A DNA stretch of 64,000 nt from Sabellastarte sp. h YS-2021 (GCA_964017235.1 OZ024938.1:57713816-57777815), one strand, 5' to 3'. Positions 22,161 to 33,512 are shown, numbered from the stretch's first letter. Numbers and translations: made by a program. Notes: generated by a model not told the origin, from the sequence alone.

Positions 22161-23589
22161 TCTTGGCTATGACATGTGCTCCAAAGTTTTGGATTTTCTA
22201 CAGGCAATTGCATAACTTTTTCTGCTTAAACTGATGAATCTGGAATCTTAAGTCACAGCAAATATTTATCTGATTCCATGAACACAGACGCAGATTTCCA
22301 TCTGTTAAATCTTACAATTTTCCCAGGGGGGGGGGGGGATAAAATGCTACTTAGGTCTAATGATAGTTACTACTCTAACCCAGAGGCATAAATATTTTTT
22401 TCTCAAGTATTTCTCAGGGCCTCTTTGTTCACATTACAATTTGGTGTGGGGTAAATCAAATCCAACCTAGAAGAAACACTCAAGAAAGCCCAGAACTCCG
22501 CCAAGCAGCTGTTTCTAGACCTATTTTCTCTTGCAGGAGACTCCCATTTTGGTGTATATAATTAATTCTGGAAGTAGATGTATATACAGATATACTGTAA
22601 AGTGGTTGTCTCTTATAATGCTAAATGGTCCATCAAATAAATTTTCAAACCAGACGGTGATCTGGATTACAAGAAATTGATCATTTATTCCTTGTACCAT
22701 TGTCAAGATTTCACGAAAATTTGAATTGAAATCCATATAGGACTTTTTCAGGTTATTTTACAAAGAGACAAACATAACAACTCTACCAAAAACTTAACGT
22801 CCATGTTGTAACTGGTTATTCAGTCGTACTGCTTGATTTCACTCAATGGGTCCTTTTCAATAAATTTAAACCACTTCTTTTGAATAAATAACATATTATG
22901 TTACAGGCAGTCATGATTAGTGTTGTATAATCATAAAGAATGATTTATTTTTGATGTTTGATATCTCTAAACTTCCATCTGATTCAGTAAACACTTTTAA
23001 AATACACTTTAAAATTACTAAAAGTACAGAAAGCCACTGTAAAATCTTGCATCTATGTTCAAATGTGGTAAAAATGATCATCCATAGACATTTGGAATAA
23101 ATTTCACCATATGGTCAATAAACATGCTTTCTGTTTCTTTAGAAAATGGCATATTTCATGCGACCTAGTAAAGTATTTCATTCAATAGGAATTTTTATAG
23201 AACTTATTAAACTTCACCAATTGACAAACATATCTAAACATATTAAATAAGTGTTATATTATTATGTCACAGAGTAAAGTCACATTAGGGAATACACTGT
23301 CAGGCAGGGTGGCTTAAGTGGATAGGCTTTTGTAAACAGGGAAGTGTTAAGCTTTTACATGAGTTTTCATATAGGTCATGCCAGATTTAAGGTGCATCAA
23401 AGGCAAAACTATGGCCAAAATGTTTCATTGATTTGTGAACCGCAGGGTGAAAAAGTGGGATTGCCAAGTAATAGTGGTCAGCTTGACTATGTGTGGTGTT
23501 GTAGGAGCAACTGTTCAGAGACAGAGAAGGTACAAAATAGCCTAGATACCCCTGTGAAGAAATCTGTAGACGGACATAGCAGTTTATGG
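22161..23589. other. No recognised feature; one G run
   Basis: A 13-base G run lies at 22326-22338. The 82-codon frame at 23344-23592 has no motif I recognise. Nothing else is supported. Confidence 0.45.
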
Positions 23590-23591
23590 TA

Positions 23592-23839
23592 GGAACTTCA
23601 CCTGTCCTTTTTTCTTCACCCGTATCCGTGTTCGTTATTGCCTGTATCCTTGATACCCTAGATCATTTGGTATAAAACAATGAACTCATCCGTGTCCGTG
23701 ATTAGGAAGGAAAAAATTCGTTCTTCACGGACACGGGCAACTAGTACACTGTTTTATATCAAAAGATCTAGGGTATCAAGGATACGGGCAATAACGGACA
23801 CGGATATACAGGTGAAGAAAAAAGGACAGGTGAAGTTCC
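23592..23839. mobile_element. 248-bp fold-back MITE with TA target duplication
   Basis: Nearly the whole element is one inverted repeat. The left arm begins GGAACTTCACCTGTCCTTTT and the right arm ends with its complement. The arms stay matched for about 100 bp, through 'tatccttgataccctagatc', with small differences. The centre also pairs (cgtgtccgtga with tcacggacacg). It is flanked by TA at 23590-23591 and 23840-23841. TA duplications are typical of Tc1/mariner-type transposition; no transposase is present, so it would need one in trans. It sits inside a LINE remnant read on the minus strand. Confidence 0.88.
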
Positions 23840-23843
23840 TACT

Positions 23844-24112
23844 TAAAGCAGTGGAGTTCTTTTCAGGACATGTGTTGCATGAGTTGCATGAGCAAACTTT
23901 CTTTGATTTCTGACTATACTTACAAGATTGCTCTTAATACACTGGCGCTTATGTAGGTTGCAATTTGACAGTCCTCTGAACAGTGAGGTACAGTAGTCCA
24001 GTCGACTGCTAAGCAAGGCATTTATCACAGGGACAGCCATGTCATGGTTAAGATGCTCTCTAATACAATGAATTATGCACATTTCCAAGAAACAGGCTTT
24101 AACAATGTAGAA
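23844..24112 (-). mobile_element. CR1/L2-type LINE remnant, part downstream of the 5S-SINE
   Basis: Minus-strand translation gives VINALLSSRLDYCTSLFRGL and then NCNLHKRQ, ending in a decayed ITPVLKELHW-like stretch where the hairpin element is inserted. It continues the LINE whose earlier part is at 24291-24400. Frameshifts are present. Confidence 0.8.
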
Positions 24113-24290
24113 AGGGGTTTCTGTCTACTGGCGAGAGCCACAAAGCCATCAGAGACACGAGTAGTGCACTGAAGCGGTCATCCCATTACTAACGTAGCCC
24201 ATTGCTGCTCAACTTCAGTGAAGAGACAGGCAATCATCACACTACACCACAATTTATAAAACTCTGGACAAAAATCTCACAAACATGTTT
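24113..24290 (-). mobile_element. SINE-5S inserted in a LINE remnant
   Basis: On the minus strand: 'aattgtggtgtagtgtgatg', 'cactgaagttgagcagcaat', gggctacgttagta, and then 'agtgcactactcgtgtctct' with gatggctttgtggctc. The box A to box C order is as in the 5893 copy, with a decayed box C (atgggatgac). Flanking LINE translation (FYKHV before it, a C-F-L-E-M run after it) shows insertion within an RT sequence. Confidence 0.85.
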
Positions 24291-24400
24291 GTAGAAGGAG
24301 AGGTCTGTATCGAACCAACACCTAGGTTTCTACCGGGATCAGCTGGATAGAGAAGTTAGTGATGCCTAAACATTCTGCAGAGTCCGCATTTTCTACTTCA
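24291..24400 (-). mobile_element. CR1/L2-type LINE remnant, part upstream of the 5S-SINE
   Basis: The minus strand holds a frame-shifted RNLGVGSIQT-like stretch followed by SFYKHV, equivalent to VRNLGVxFDxxLSFxxHV of the other LINE copies. This is the first half of the split RT. Confidence 0.65.
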
Positions 24401-24964
24401 AATTAATTAAATCAAATGACACAAATGGAAGAAATTATGAGTAAAATCTTTGACAGGTTACCCAAATGGTCAAAAACTCTTGCACAAAACAAATGGTCAA
24501 AAACTGATACACATATATCAAATATTTAATAACAACGTCTCATAATTCATAGCAATATTAGATACTGCCCCAGTGAGAAATCTCACAATTGTGCCCATAA
24601 TCCCCACAATAACCCCCCATGCATTTTAAAAGGTTGAACAGAGTTTCCAGTTTCAAGCTAGAACAGCTTTTCATTAGGAATTATAAACTTGTAGATACAA
24701 GTTAACATCAAAAAAAAGAAAATTTAAAAATGTCATAGTAAGTGGCACTTTTTAAGTAATATCTGAGGCTTCAGGCAAAATAAAGTTATTTGTGTTTTTA
24801 TGGTTTTTAAAAGAAACGTGCCTTGCACCTTCTCCCACAAACCAATCTGCAGTAAGAAAACCTACAAAACACTCTGTTAAATGCTACAAATAAATCACAT
24901 TATTTCACACAACTTCAGTTAATTATTAAAAATAGCAAAACAAAACACAAAAAAGTATACTCAC
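24401..24964. other. No recognised feature (intron-like if the neighbouring exon candidate is real)
   Basis: AT-rich, no repeats recognised. On the minus strand it lies downstream of the candidate splice donor at 24964. Confidence 0.4.
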
Positions 24965-25213
24965 AATTATTGGCATCCTTTGTGTCTCCTGTTTTGATTA
25001 TTTTAGAATGATATTCAAAATCCTCTTTTGTTGCCAATGCCACAAGTTCATTGCAATGGTCCCATTATATTCTTCCAGTTTCCTTCTAATCCTGTGTTTT
25101 TGTATTTCATTGCAAGATTCCAGTAGTTTTTACAATTGCTTGATGACACCATGTAGTGTTTTGGCACAATTCATTCCTTCGTATCCTCAAGAAGTTTATT
25201 GTGTTTCTTGTTT
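24965..25213 (-). pseudogene. Candidate decayed exon with splice-like borders
   Basis: On the minus strand a pyrimidine-rich acceptor (gttgccgtttcctcag) ends at 25214 and a consensus donor (gtgagt) starts at 24964. The enclosed segment is 249 bp. Translation needs frame changes but looks protein-like: LHGVIKQL, a stop, then KLLESCNEIQKHRIRRKLEE, then, in another frame, NELVALATKEDFEYHSKIIK ending TGDTKDANN. The middle is charged and could form a coiled coil. I do not recognise the family. The in-frame stop and frameshifts argue for a pseudogene, or for chance. Confidence 0.3.
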
Positions 25214-25994
25214 CTGAGGAAACGGCAACTATGCAATAAATATCCAAATTGTTACATACCAGTTCTGTTTGCTTTATGATGTTTCCAAGATGCAATTACT
25301 AGATGTTAGTTGTCCCTCCACCTCCTCCAGTTTAATTAGGCCAGATCAAAATCACTGTCAGACACAGAGCTTCTTATATAACAGTTTGGTGGATTGTTTG
25401 AGAGAACATAATGTAACTCACTCTTAAGTTAAGCTGAAGGACATTTTATAGCCAACTGCAAAATGTATTCCACTTACTTTGTGTGTAAAACTAAGCAGTT
25501 TTTATACACAACCCTGCAGATACAAGTTGGTTAATCTCCCCCCAACAGATAAAAGACTATATGTTGGAGTTGATATCATTTCAACAAAAAATCTTTACAT
25601 CAGTAAGCTTTAAAGAGACAATACCCTTGGGGGCAGAGAAAGATCCGTTGTCAACTCTATTAGACAAAGTAATTAGATTTAAATTAACTTAGTGCTTGCA
25701 TAGATGTGTTCACGGAAGGCACGTTTTCCAGCTGGGATTGTTAATGTGTGTAATTCTGCCTTCGGGGAAAACAAAGGAAACACATTAGCATTTGCAATCT
25801 TTAATTTTTTCATTGGTGGCAATTTGTTGATATATAATTTGCTATCTATGTGTTTTTATCTATGCAGAAAATACCTATCACTATTCAATTTAAACATACA
25901 TGCAAAACTTTTACATGTTTACGCCTTAAAGTAAATATAACTTGTTTGTACAATATGTTAACAAAATTGTTAAATCTTCATGTTGTAGATTAGG
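25214..25994. other. No recognised feature
   Basis: AT-rich. The 76-codon frame at 25704-25934 lacks motifs. Confidence 0.45.
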
Positions 25995-26110
25995 CTTCCG
26001 TCTCTAAGTTGTTAACCTGTGTGGTTTGTACCCATTTAACTGTCACCTGTATGGTCATGGGTTTGAGCCCACCTAATGGCAATATTTGTGACACATAAAT
26101 GCCAGGCTGA
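25995..26110 (+). mobile_element. Degenerate SINE-B-like fragment
   Basis: 'tctctaagttgttaacctgt', a B-box-like 'catgggtttgagcccacc', then taatggcaatatttgtgac and 'aaatgccaggctg'. This is the order seen in SINE-B and in the fragment at 190-310. The tail is not recognisable. Confidence 0.45.
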
Positions 26111-26254
26111 TATCACTGCATCTATTTAAAAAGCTACTTCTACGTAATACAAATTGCAATCTTCTCATGTAGAATAATTTCTTTAAATATATCAGGGCTT
26201 TTACTCGAGTTGAACATCTCCACCATTTTTGCTCCTGGAAGAGATTCCTGGCTC

Positions 26255-26367
26255 TAGTAGATGTAAGAAGGTTGGTGGTTGCTTGTTGGTGCCTTTTGGC
26301 GTTCAGTGTAGAATTTTGACCAACTAGCCTACACTGTTTTCTTACACTCGACTACCCATCCTGACCT
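26255..26367 (+). mobile_element. Older SINE-A, 5' part (split by a later insertion)
   Basis: 'aaggttggtggttgcttgtt', 'tgtagaattttgaccaacta' and 'ctacccatcctgacct' follow the SINE-A core in plus orientation at high divergence. It is interrupted precisely at the 11-bp duplication catcctgacct and continues at 26615. Confidence 0.75.
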
Positions 26368-26603
26368 TTATTTAGTTATGTATTTGGGGTTTTACGTCAC
26401 TTTCAACACTGTACAGGTTATATCACAACGGGTAGTGTTTTGTGGGGAGAGGAAACCAGTACATACAGTTGGTCAAGGTTCTGTGCTGTAAACTGCCAAC
26501 CATCCGTAAGAAACTACCAACTTTCCCACTTAAGGTCCGTGGTGTGACCGCCGACCTCAGAGGTGGGAGGCAAGTGTGTTACCACTGTACCCCCCCCCCC
26601 CCT
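26368..26603 (-). mobile_element. Younger SINE-A inserted into an older SINE-A
   Basis: Complete minus-strand SINE-A: a tail read as atttggggttttacgtcac, core 'cagttggtcaaggttctgtg', and head boxes near 26550-26590 ending in a 13-base C run where GGGGCC would be. The duplicated target catcctgacct occurs at 26357-26367 and 26604-26614. The 70-codon plus frame here is antisense. Confidence 0.93.
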
Positions 26604-26614
26604 CATCCTGACCT

Positions 26615-26660
26615 AGACCATGTGTTGAAAGTGACAGAAACCCACATCAATTGATCTAGA
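26615..26660 (+). mobile_element. Older SINE-A, 3' part
   Basis: After the second catcctgacct, the text 'atgtgttgaaagtgacagaa' acccacatcaa matches the SINE-A ending (gtgttgaaagcgacgtaaaaccccaaat) with several changes. It completes the copy begun at 26255. Confidence 0.72.
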
Positions 26661-28524
26661 GTTAAAGATTGTAAATTTAATTATGTATACAACTGACGAA
26701 GAACTGTTTTACTCTTTGGTTACTATCTTACATATAAGGCCTGCTCAGAATACCTCAAGTCATGTTACTTCACTTACATAATAACTCAAATGTCATTATG
26801 TCAGGACAATATTCTAAGTTAAGACATAGATGCATGTTTCTTTCCATGTACTCAACATACAGAATCCAGTATCAGTCAGTATAATTCTTATTCTTTATAT
26901 TCACTACTGTGAATATTGTTGATTCATTAGTTATTTTTTATGAATAAAAAATACAGTCACCTTCCATATATTGGGTGTCCATTACTGAAGCTATTGGTTA
27001 CTGAAGTTACTGGTTACTGAAGTGCTTTAAAATACAGAATCTAGACACAAAAAAATATGTGTTGCCTTGCATTACCATTGGGGGTCTCAACCATAATGTG
27101 TATTCTATATTAATATCATTCAGTCAAATTATATTAAAATTCATTTTTGTAATCTTATGCAGTTCTGCGACCAAGTTAGTAAATGCATAAAGCCCAAAAT
27201 CAAGATGTCAAAGAACAGTTAAAAGAGCCAATTCCTCTATGAAATGTAATGCTGGCGTTAACATCCTGACAAATATATTGTAAGTGGCATATATTTAAAA
27301 TACAAGGATTTCACTGTCACAAAGATGATATGCAATAATACATCAGCAGCCAGATTGGTTTTGTTCATTCTTGTAGATAACTCCTCTAAATACGTCCAAA
27401 GTTAAAATAGAAAATAGAAAAACAAACAAAAAAAATGATAGAAAAACTTCCTCCCTTAGCAATAGGCTGTTGAATATAGTTACTTTTTCTTCACATCCAA
27501 AAGAAAACTTACATCTTGATATTTGATCCATCATTACAAAATGTGCTTACATAAGGCATCTACAATGGCAAAAAGGTATATGACTTCCATGTACCTTTTT
27601 GTCATTAACCTAATAAATCACCACTCTTTATAATGATACCCTCTAACAAAAATAATATGCATAGAAAGTTTGTAGCTCTACATGTAAATTAGGAAATATT
27701 TTGTTAACGCAATGTTAAAAACAGTTGTCAGTATCACAAGTCATACTGCGTATATGACATTTTTGTAAGACACCGATGGGGGGTTGTCCACTCTCGCCCC
27801 CCCCCCCGGATGTCACAAGTGCAATGGGGAAAAAGAGTGGATAAAAGCAAACATTTGTGAAAAAAAATGATATATTGGATGCCTTCTGCTACCTGTCATA
27901 ACTTGATACCTTCACTTTAAAACAAAACAGAATATAGAATGCTAATCTTTGATTGGTTGTCACCGCCAACACTCTTACATTTCTGACAATTTGAAATACC
28001 ATATAACTTGAAAACCATAGCAGAAGAAGTAATTGCGGACATAAATGATTTGATTTGGGGTGTTTCAGTGTGCAAATTCTTATTTTGTGCCACGTTGGGG
28101 TGTTGATTACTCACACAAATTATATTATCGCCCTTAACAAGCATTGTACTGGGTTAATTGCTTAGAAAAAAAATTGCATTTGCATCAATGCACAATTTAA
28201 TCAAAATAAATTTATTACACCCCAGGTAAAAACATTTTTGTGTCCTAGTAGTGTCAAATTTTGAAGAATACACTAAGCTATTTGTACAGCATCCACTGGA
28301 GGTTATCATATCTAGCATTACATCAATTGCATTCCATGTTTTTGTGGTCACCTTTCAGGTTGTGATTTGTAGCAATGGATTCTAAACCTTTTCTATGAAA
28401 ACGAAAGTGAAACCAATTTGAACGATGTTGACAAAACAAGTTGAAAACTAGTGGATCTTATTTCATGCTAACAAAACTCTTTAAAAGTATATCAGCACAA
28501 AAACAAATTAGTAAATTTCTAATG
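26661..28524. other. No recognised feature; one C run
   Basis: About 1.9 kb, AT-rich, with an 11-base C run at 27797-27807. Frames at 27343-28351 (minus) carry no motif. Confidence 0.45.
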
Positions 28525-29231
28525 TGGGTGTTCCACCACACGACTAAGGCTCCCGATTAAGGGTTTTTGAGGGTCGGTTCCAAAAATTTGCTTAGTCCCA
28601 GACGTCCTGTAAGGGTCGGTTGTGGTCGGTTGAGGTCGTGTGAAAAATCAAACATGTTTGATATTTCTCCCGACCCCAACCGATTATTTTTTCCCGCCAT
28701 AAACAAAATGTCCAGTCTCAGGCTTCCTCAGGCCTCCTCAGACCAAATTTACACAGTCGTATGTTGTCCCAGGCCACCTGCGACCCTTAGTTGCCGACCC
28801 TTAGTTCCCGACCCTTAGTACCTTAGTCCCAGGCCTCCTGCGACCCTTAGTCCCATTGCAAAACAAGAATCGGCTATCTCGGTCTGGGGACGCCTGGGGA
28901 CTTCTCAGGACACCTTGTGGGGTCGGGACTTAATCGTGGGTTAGTCGGGGCTTAGTCCCAGGAGGCCTGAGGCGTCCTGGGACCCAGTCGGTTTGTCTAC
29001 GACAGGATCGTGGTTCAAACCAACCAGAAAAATGGCTTAGTCGGTTCTTAGTCCCAGACCAGTCGGGGACTGTCTAGGGCCGCCTGAGGCTTCCTGAGGA
29101 CGATCTGTACTTAATCCCAGACTTTGAAACCGATCCAGTTTTCCCGCCCATTTTTGTTTTCTTTTCACCAACTGTCCACGATTAAGGGTCGCCGACAGGA
29201 TCGGGGCTTAATCCTTTGGTGGAACCAGGGC
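28525..29231. mobile_element. GC-rich non-autonomous DNA element with imperfect terminal inverted repeats
   Basis: It is bounded by TGTTCCACCACACGACTAAG at the left and, reading the complement inward from the right, TGGTTCCACCAAAGGATTAA. It is about 707 bp and much richer in G+C than its surroundings. The interior is built from dispersed short words in both orientations: cttagtcccag, 'cgacccttag', 'ggtcggtt' and 'tcctgaggc'. This is the subterminal-repeat style of Harbinger- or hAT-like MITEs. The 83-codon frame at 28567-28818 is built from these words and is not a gene. The target duplication is unresolved. Confidence 0.75.
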
Positions 29232-30294
29232 ATAAGGTTTTCACTTACCTAATCTAATTCTTATAAGGATTTGAGGATTTTTCGTCCAAAACTGTGTATT
29301 CAATAAAACTTTTCAATATAATATGTATTGATGCTGGCTGACAACTAAAATGGTGTCTACTTTGTGCCCATCTATTCCTTCCAATCACTCTGTATTATCT
29401 TGAGAATGTTAAATATTTTCTTGAATTAACTGTGAATAAATATGGACCCTACTTGTACTTGGGTGCATGGTTTATTTCTAGTAGTTGCCAGTCTTCATGG
29501 CATAAATTTGGACTAAGCAGGGTCAGTCATCTTAAAAGTTAACCTTGTTTGGTTTCACACATTGAGCCAGTATTGATTATTAACCTGAGCATTCCAACCA
29601 CAAGTTTTTTTACAGGATGTATGTAAACATATTGGGGTTATTAAACCAGAATCAGAAATACATTAATGAATATGTGTTATATGTGTTAATTCCTAACATC
29701 CAGAAAAACCCTGTCCATCCGTTCTGTAACAAATAATATGAATATTTAAAATATTGCAATCTGCAATACTTGTGGAATCTAAACTTGCAAAAAAAGGAAA
29801 ACTAAAAGAAACCCAAATTTTATATGAATAGACACAAACACGATCATTTTTTACTACTAGTTGCAGAAATATTATAAAACTGTGGGTGAAAAGTGGAATA
29901 AACCTAGAAAAAATAAAGACTCTTTCTGTTCCAAGACTCATAAAACCATTGGACAATCATTGGTCCTTACTATAGAAATAGTGAATGGCATATGTTTTCT
30001 CAAAATATCCTAGACACAGCTGAGCCCTCAATCTCTAGAGAATTCTAACATTCATTGGTGGTGTAAAACAACATCACACTGGATTTACTTTTGAATCTCT
30101 TCAATATAAACTCTAAAGGAAGGTTCATCGGAAGCATTCCTAAAGGCCTTTCCACACTGTTCTGTGTGGTCGTAATGACTCATATTTTTAGTTTTGCTTT
30201 TACGGCCTTGTTCTTATTGATATGGAAATGGACATTATATGTGGGTAGTGCACATTTAAAAGAGACTGAATGAGCTGAATATTTCAACTCATTT
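29232..30294. other. No recognised feature
   Basis: AT-rich. Frames at 29693-29956 (minus) and 30091-30273 carry no motif I recognise. Confidence 0.45.
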
Positions 30295-30670
30295 ATAATA
30301 GAAGAAGCATTTATATAGCGCAAAATTGATGAACATTCTCAAATGCACTAGAAACCAAAAAGGGGCAGTCATTAACAAAAGCAAAGGTCGTAACTCAGTA
30401 AGCACCTGCCAAGTGATGGTGACTAGGGTGGTGGGTAAGTTAGTCTAAACAGGTAAGTCTTAAGTTGGCTTCTAAAATGGTCCATTGTGATCTTAAACTT
30501 AATGAGAGTTTGTTCCATTCCACTGGTGCAGCAGTGACAAAACCATGTCTGCCTATGGCCTTCCTGAGGCGGACTGAGGAAACTGATAATCTGTTTCCAC
30601 ATGTGAGACTACTAGACTTGATCAGGGATGACAAATAGGGGGTTGGGAGAGGTTTCTGGCTTTGAAAATA
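30295..30670 (-). mobile_element. CR1/L2-type LINE 3' end
   Basis: The minus strand reads RLRKAIGRHGFVTAAPVEWN then KLSLSLRSQ...LEANLRL. This fits the LINE C-terminal AAP.LWN.LP..IR....FK..LK pattern. It is followed by a 3' UTR ending 'tttgcgctatataaatgctt', the ending typical of this LINE group. 5'-truncated; further diverged LINE sequence may extend to about 30780. Confidence 0.6.
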
Positions 30671-32214
30671 AGGAGGTTCTATTTGAACAGAATATGATAT
30701 GAAATGGGGAGCCAGTGGAATTTTTCTAGGTAACTAATGAGCCCGGCATAGAATGGTGTGATTTAGGTTTCATTCTATAACTACAAAGGCAGTTACTCCT
30801 TATAGCAATCATGTTGATGAATACTTAATTTCCAACTGTAACATGAGCCAAAAACTTTGATGAACCAAAGTCATTCATCTTCGAAAACAATTCTTCTTGC
30901 TATGGCCAAGTGCTAGCCTTGCTTACCAAATCGTTTTAAACATTTACATTTATATATGATATTCATAAAACACTCATGTATGTTAAATATAAGCTCATCA
31001 GACAAAGAACTCTGGCACAGCAGTATGGTAACGCAAAAGCCAATTTATGTATGAGTACATTGTAAAAAAACCAAAACGTCATTATCTGAACTGAAAGATT
31101 TCCTTATTGCAGGGAAATTTGAGCCTTTAGCAAGGATATCCTTGTGGGTACACACTCACAAAATAACACAGAATATCTGGGCTTTGATCCCAGGTACAGA
31201 TAGATCCATAGTTGTTCAGATGAACACTCAAAATGGTCACCTAAAATGTATCTGATTGTACCACGTTTAAAGACACAAACCCTTAAGTAGATATAAATAC
31301 TAGTTGCCAATAGAGCATCAGAGGGCTACAATGGACCAGAAATGAAACAACGAGGTCCAAGAGGTTACACACCCACTAGTGAGCACTGTACCACAACAAA
31401 TCCAACAAACAAACAAACAGACAGATAGACTAATATTGACTAGTATACCAAATCTCGGTCCAATTCAAACAGCAACTTCAAAGCAGATGAGAAAGTAATT
31501 CTTTCATTGCGTCAATAGTTAAATGGCAATTAGAACCTCCCATTGTCCTTTTAAAGGTAATACTGAAATAAACAGCCTTACATCCTCATGACAAATGTCT
31601 CATGTTTATCAATTAGTGTACAGTACCAATCAAGCATACCTGCTGTCAATAGATATACATATAAGGGTTAATTGTGTATGTGATTGTCAAATAGATGATA
31701 TCCAATATCTGAAGGGATAGTTGAGTACTAATCTTACAGACAATACCAAAAAAAGGTTAATGCACTAGATAGTAAAATGTCATTAAGACTTTTGTTCCTA
31801 GGACAAAAACCCTGGCCTTAAAAATAAGACCAAGGTATAATGGCATGATGGCCTTAGGCTAAGACCCAGATTCCAAATCTGTATCTCTTCATAGGTGCTC
31901 ACATATATAAAAAAAACACAGACATCCGACTGGCTTTATCTTGGGAAAGTCATCAATTACGTAATCTTCTCGCCATGGGCGAAAGACAGATAGATGTGTA
32001 TAAATACATAGCATATATCTTATCTCTCTGTAGCAAGAGTTTTTGGCTACATATAATATCTCTTCTATTTTTAAAACTCCTCATGTTCATCTACTGTGAC
32101 CTAGATTCGTAGCATATGCTAATTGCTAATTTGTGGCACTGTATTGAAAAGCTTACCCTTCAACTGTTAATCACATCCGTTTGTTACTTTGCGAAATTTT
32201 TGCAGTCTGCATGT
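30671..32214. other. No recognised feature
   Basis: About 1.5 kb, AT-rich, with a short (caaa)n run near 31399. Nothing else is supported. Confidence 0.4.
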
Positions 32215-32350
32215 TTCTAAGTTTGTTTGTTTATTTACAGCATAACTCAGAAACTACTGCACAGATCATTTCCAGGGAGCATCAGAACTGTTACAAGGAA
32301 GAACTGATTCACATTTGGACATGATCGGGTCAATATCCTTGATTCTGGAG
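32215..32350 (+). repeat. R-family interspersed repeat
   Basis: 'aagtttgtttgtttatttac' agcataactcagaaac, then 'actgcacagatcatttccag'. This is the general order of the R family: T/G-rich words, a 'gcataactc' link, then a gatc-ttt word. A second T/G-rich piece, 'ttgtttgtctgtttgtttgc', lies at about 32533. Confidence 0.4.
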
Positions 32351-32741
32351 CAATTTTTGGACCAAAATCGTTTGCATTAATTTAGCACCCATTAGCCCTA
32401 ATGCAAGCACGGGTGAAATAAATGAGATCATTTAGTTAATGCCCTGTAAGTAGATCAGTGGTTCGCAAACAGACTGAGTAATATACTTTGCAAAAGTTTT
32501 GTAAAATATGTACTCGGCTCTCATCGGAATGCTCTTGTTTGTCTGTTTGTTTGCCTGCGAACATTACTTGATAACAAAACATTCAATGAAGTCATATTTT
32601 CACTCAAAGGTGAGGCTTTTACCTGTGGCTCGGTCCATCGTGAAAATGAAGTGGATTCTAATCCAGATTTATTTAATGGATTTTTTAACAATATCTGCTC
32701 CATAAAGCACAAACTCATAGTAATCGTTAATTGTGTTGTGT

Positions 32742-32806
32742 ATTTATACTCAGCACAATATCTCCATGCAGAACAGGATTCAAAGTGCTATATGACCCAA
32801 CCGTCT
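32742..32806 (-). mobile_element. SINE-C 3' fragment
   Basis: 'ttatactcagcacaatatct' ccatgcagaacagg and 'caaagtgctatatgaccca' match the 3' part of SINE-C at 3390-3450 ('tttactcagcgcaatatctc', 'caaagagctatatgaccca') in the same orientation. Confidence 0.65.
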
Positions 32807-32984
32807 TTTACTGTTTTATTTTACCTTTTTTAACTGGGATTTTACGTCCACGTTTTTTAGTGAACTCTCTAGCTCACATTTTAGTAGTAACTGTCTTTAA
32901 CCCATCAACGTGAAGATTTGTTGGTGTTTGTAGAGTTAAAGCCTCTCTCTTGACTGTTATCATGTTACTGTGTTGAATATCTTG

Positions 32985-33050
32985 TTGCCACACATTGCTG
33001 GCTGCTGGGCCTCCAGGCCACCTAATAGTAAACATGTCACAAATTGACCT
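32985..33050 (+). mobile_element. Possible SINE-B-like scrap
   Basis: 'aggccacctaatagtaaaca' tgtcacaaattgacc loosely follows the segment after the B-box in the copies at 190-310 and 25995-26110. It is too short and diverged to be sure. Confidence 0.25.
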
Positions 33051-33309
33051 AACTTTAGTCTTAGCTACGGCTCTAAATGGATGTCAAAGCTAATTGTGAA
33101 GGTAAACCTGCAACAGATTTATATTCTGTTCAGGAGAGTAGAAATGTATAGAATACTGTCTGCTTATGTCATGGAAACCAGAAATAAAAGCAGTGGCCAT
33201 ATGGGTTTATCATTACTCATCCAACTAAAACATTAACTGATTCATCGAACAATATTTTAAAATAATATTCATTTCCTTTTGGAGACCTTTTGGAAACAAA
33301 AGCCTTTAA

Positions 33310-33410
33310 AATAGCATGAGATGGATTGGAACCAATGACCATGGATGTAAGACTCTGACGGTTATTTTCCAAACCATATCCCCTACTGTACTGAATGAAC
33401 CATTTTAATG
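33310..33410 (-). mobile_element. Possible tRNA-like SINE head, unassigned
   Basis: The minus strand has a good B-box (ggttccaatccatc), about 40 bases after a weak A-box-like 'tatggtttggaaaataacc'. It does not match SINE-A, B or C beyond that. It may be another tRNA-derived remnant. Confidence 0.3.
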
Positions 33411-33423
33411 GGTACCTACTAAT

Positions 33424-33512
33424 GGGTGGAGGGCACAGTGCTATAGTAGTCAACACTTGGGAGTTCAAATCCCAACTCAACATCAAGTGAAAAAGCTGGC
33501 AGAAGTTTATTT
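33424..33512 (+). mobile_element. Older SINE-A, 5' part (split by a later insertion)
   Basis: 'gagggcacagtgctatagta' and the B-box-like 'gggagttcaaatcccaac', then 'agtgaaaaagctggcag', give a decayed SINE-A head. It continues at 33698 with the core. Confidence 0.72.

Noticed and set aside
28567..28818. 83-codon arginine/proline-rich frame as a gene
   Set aside because: It is composed of the internal word repeats of the GC-rich inverted-repeat element.
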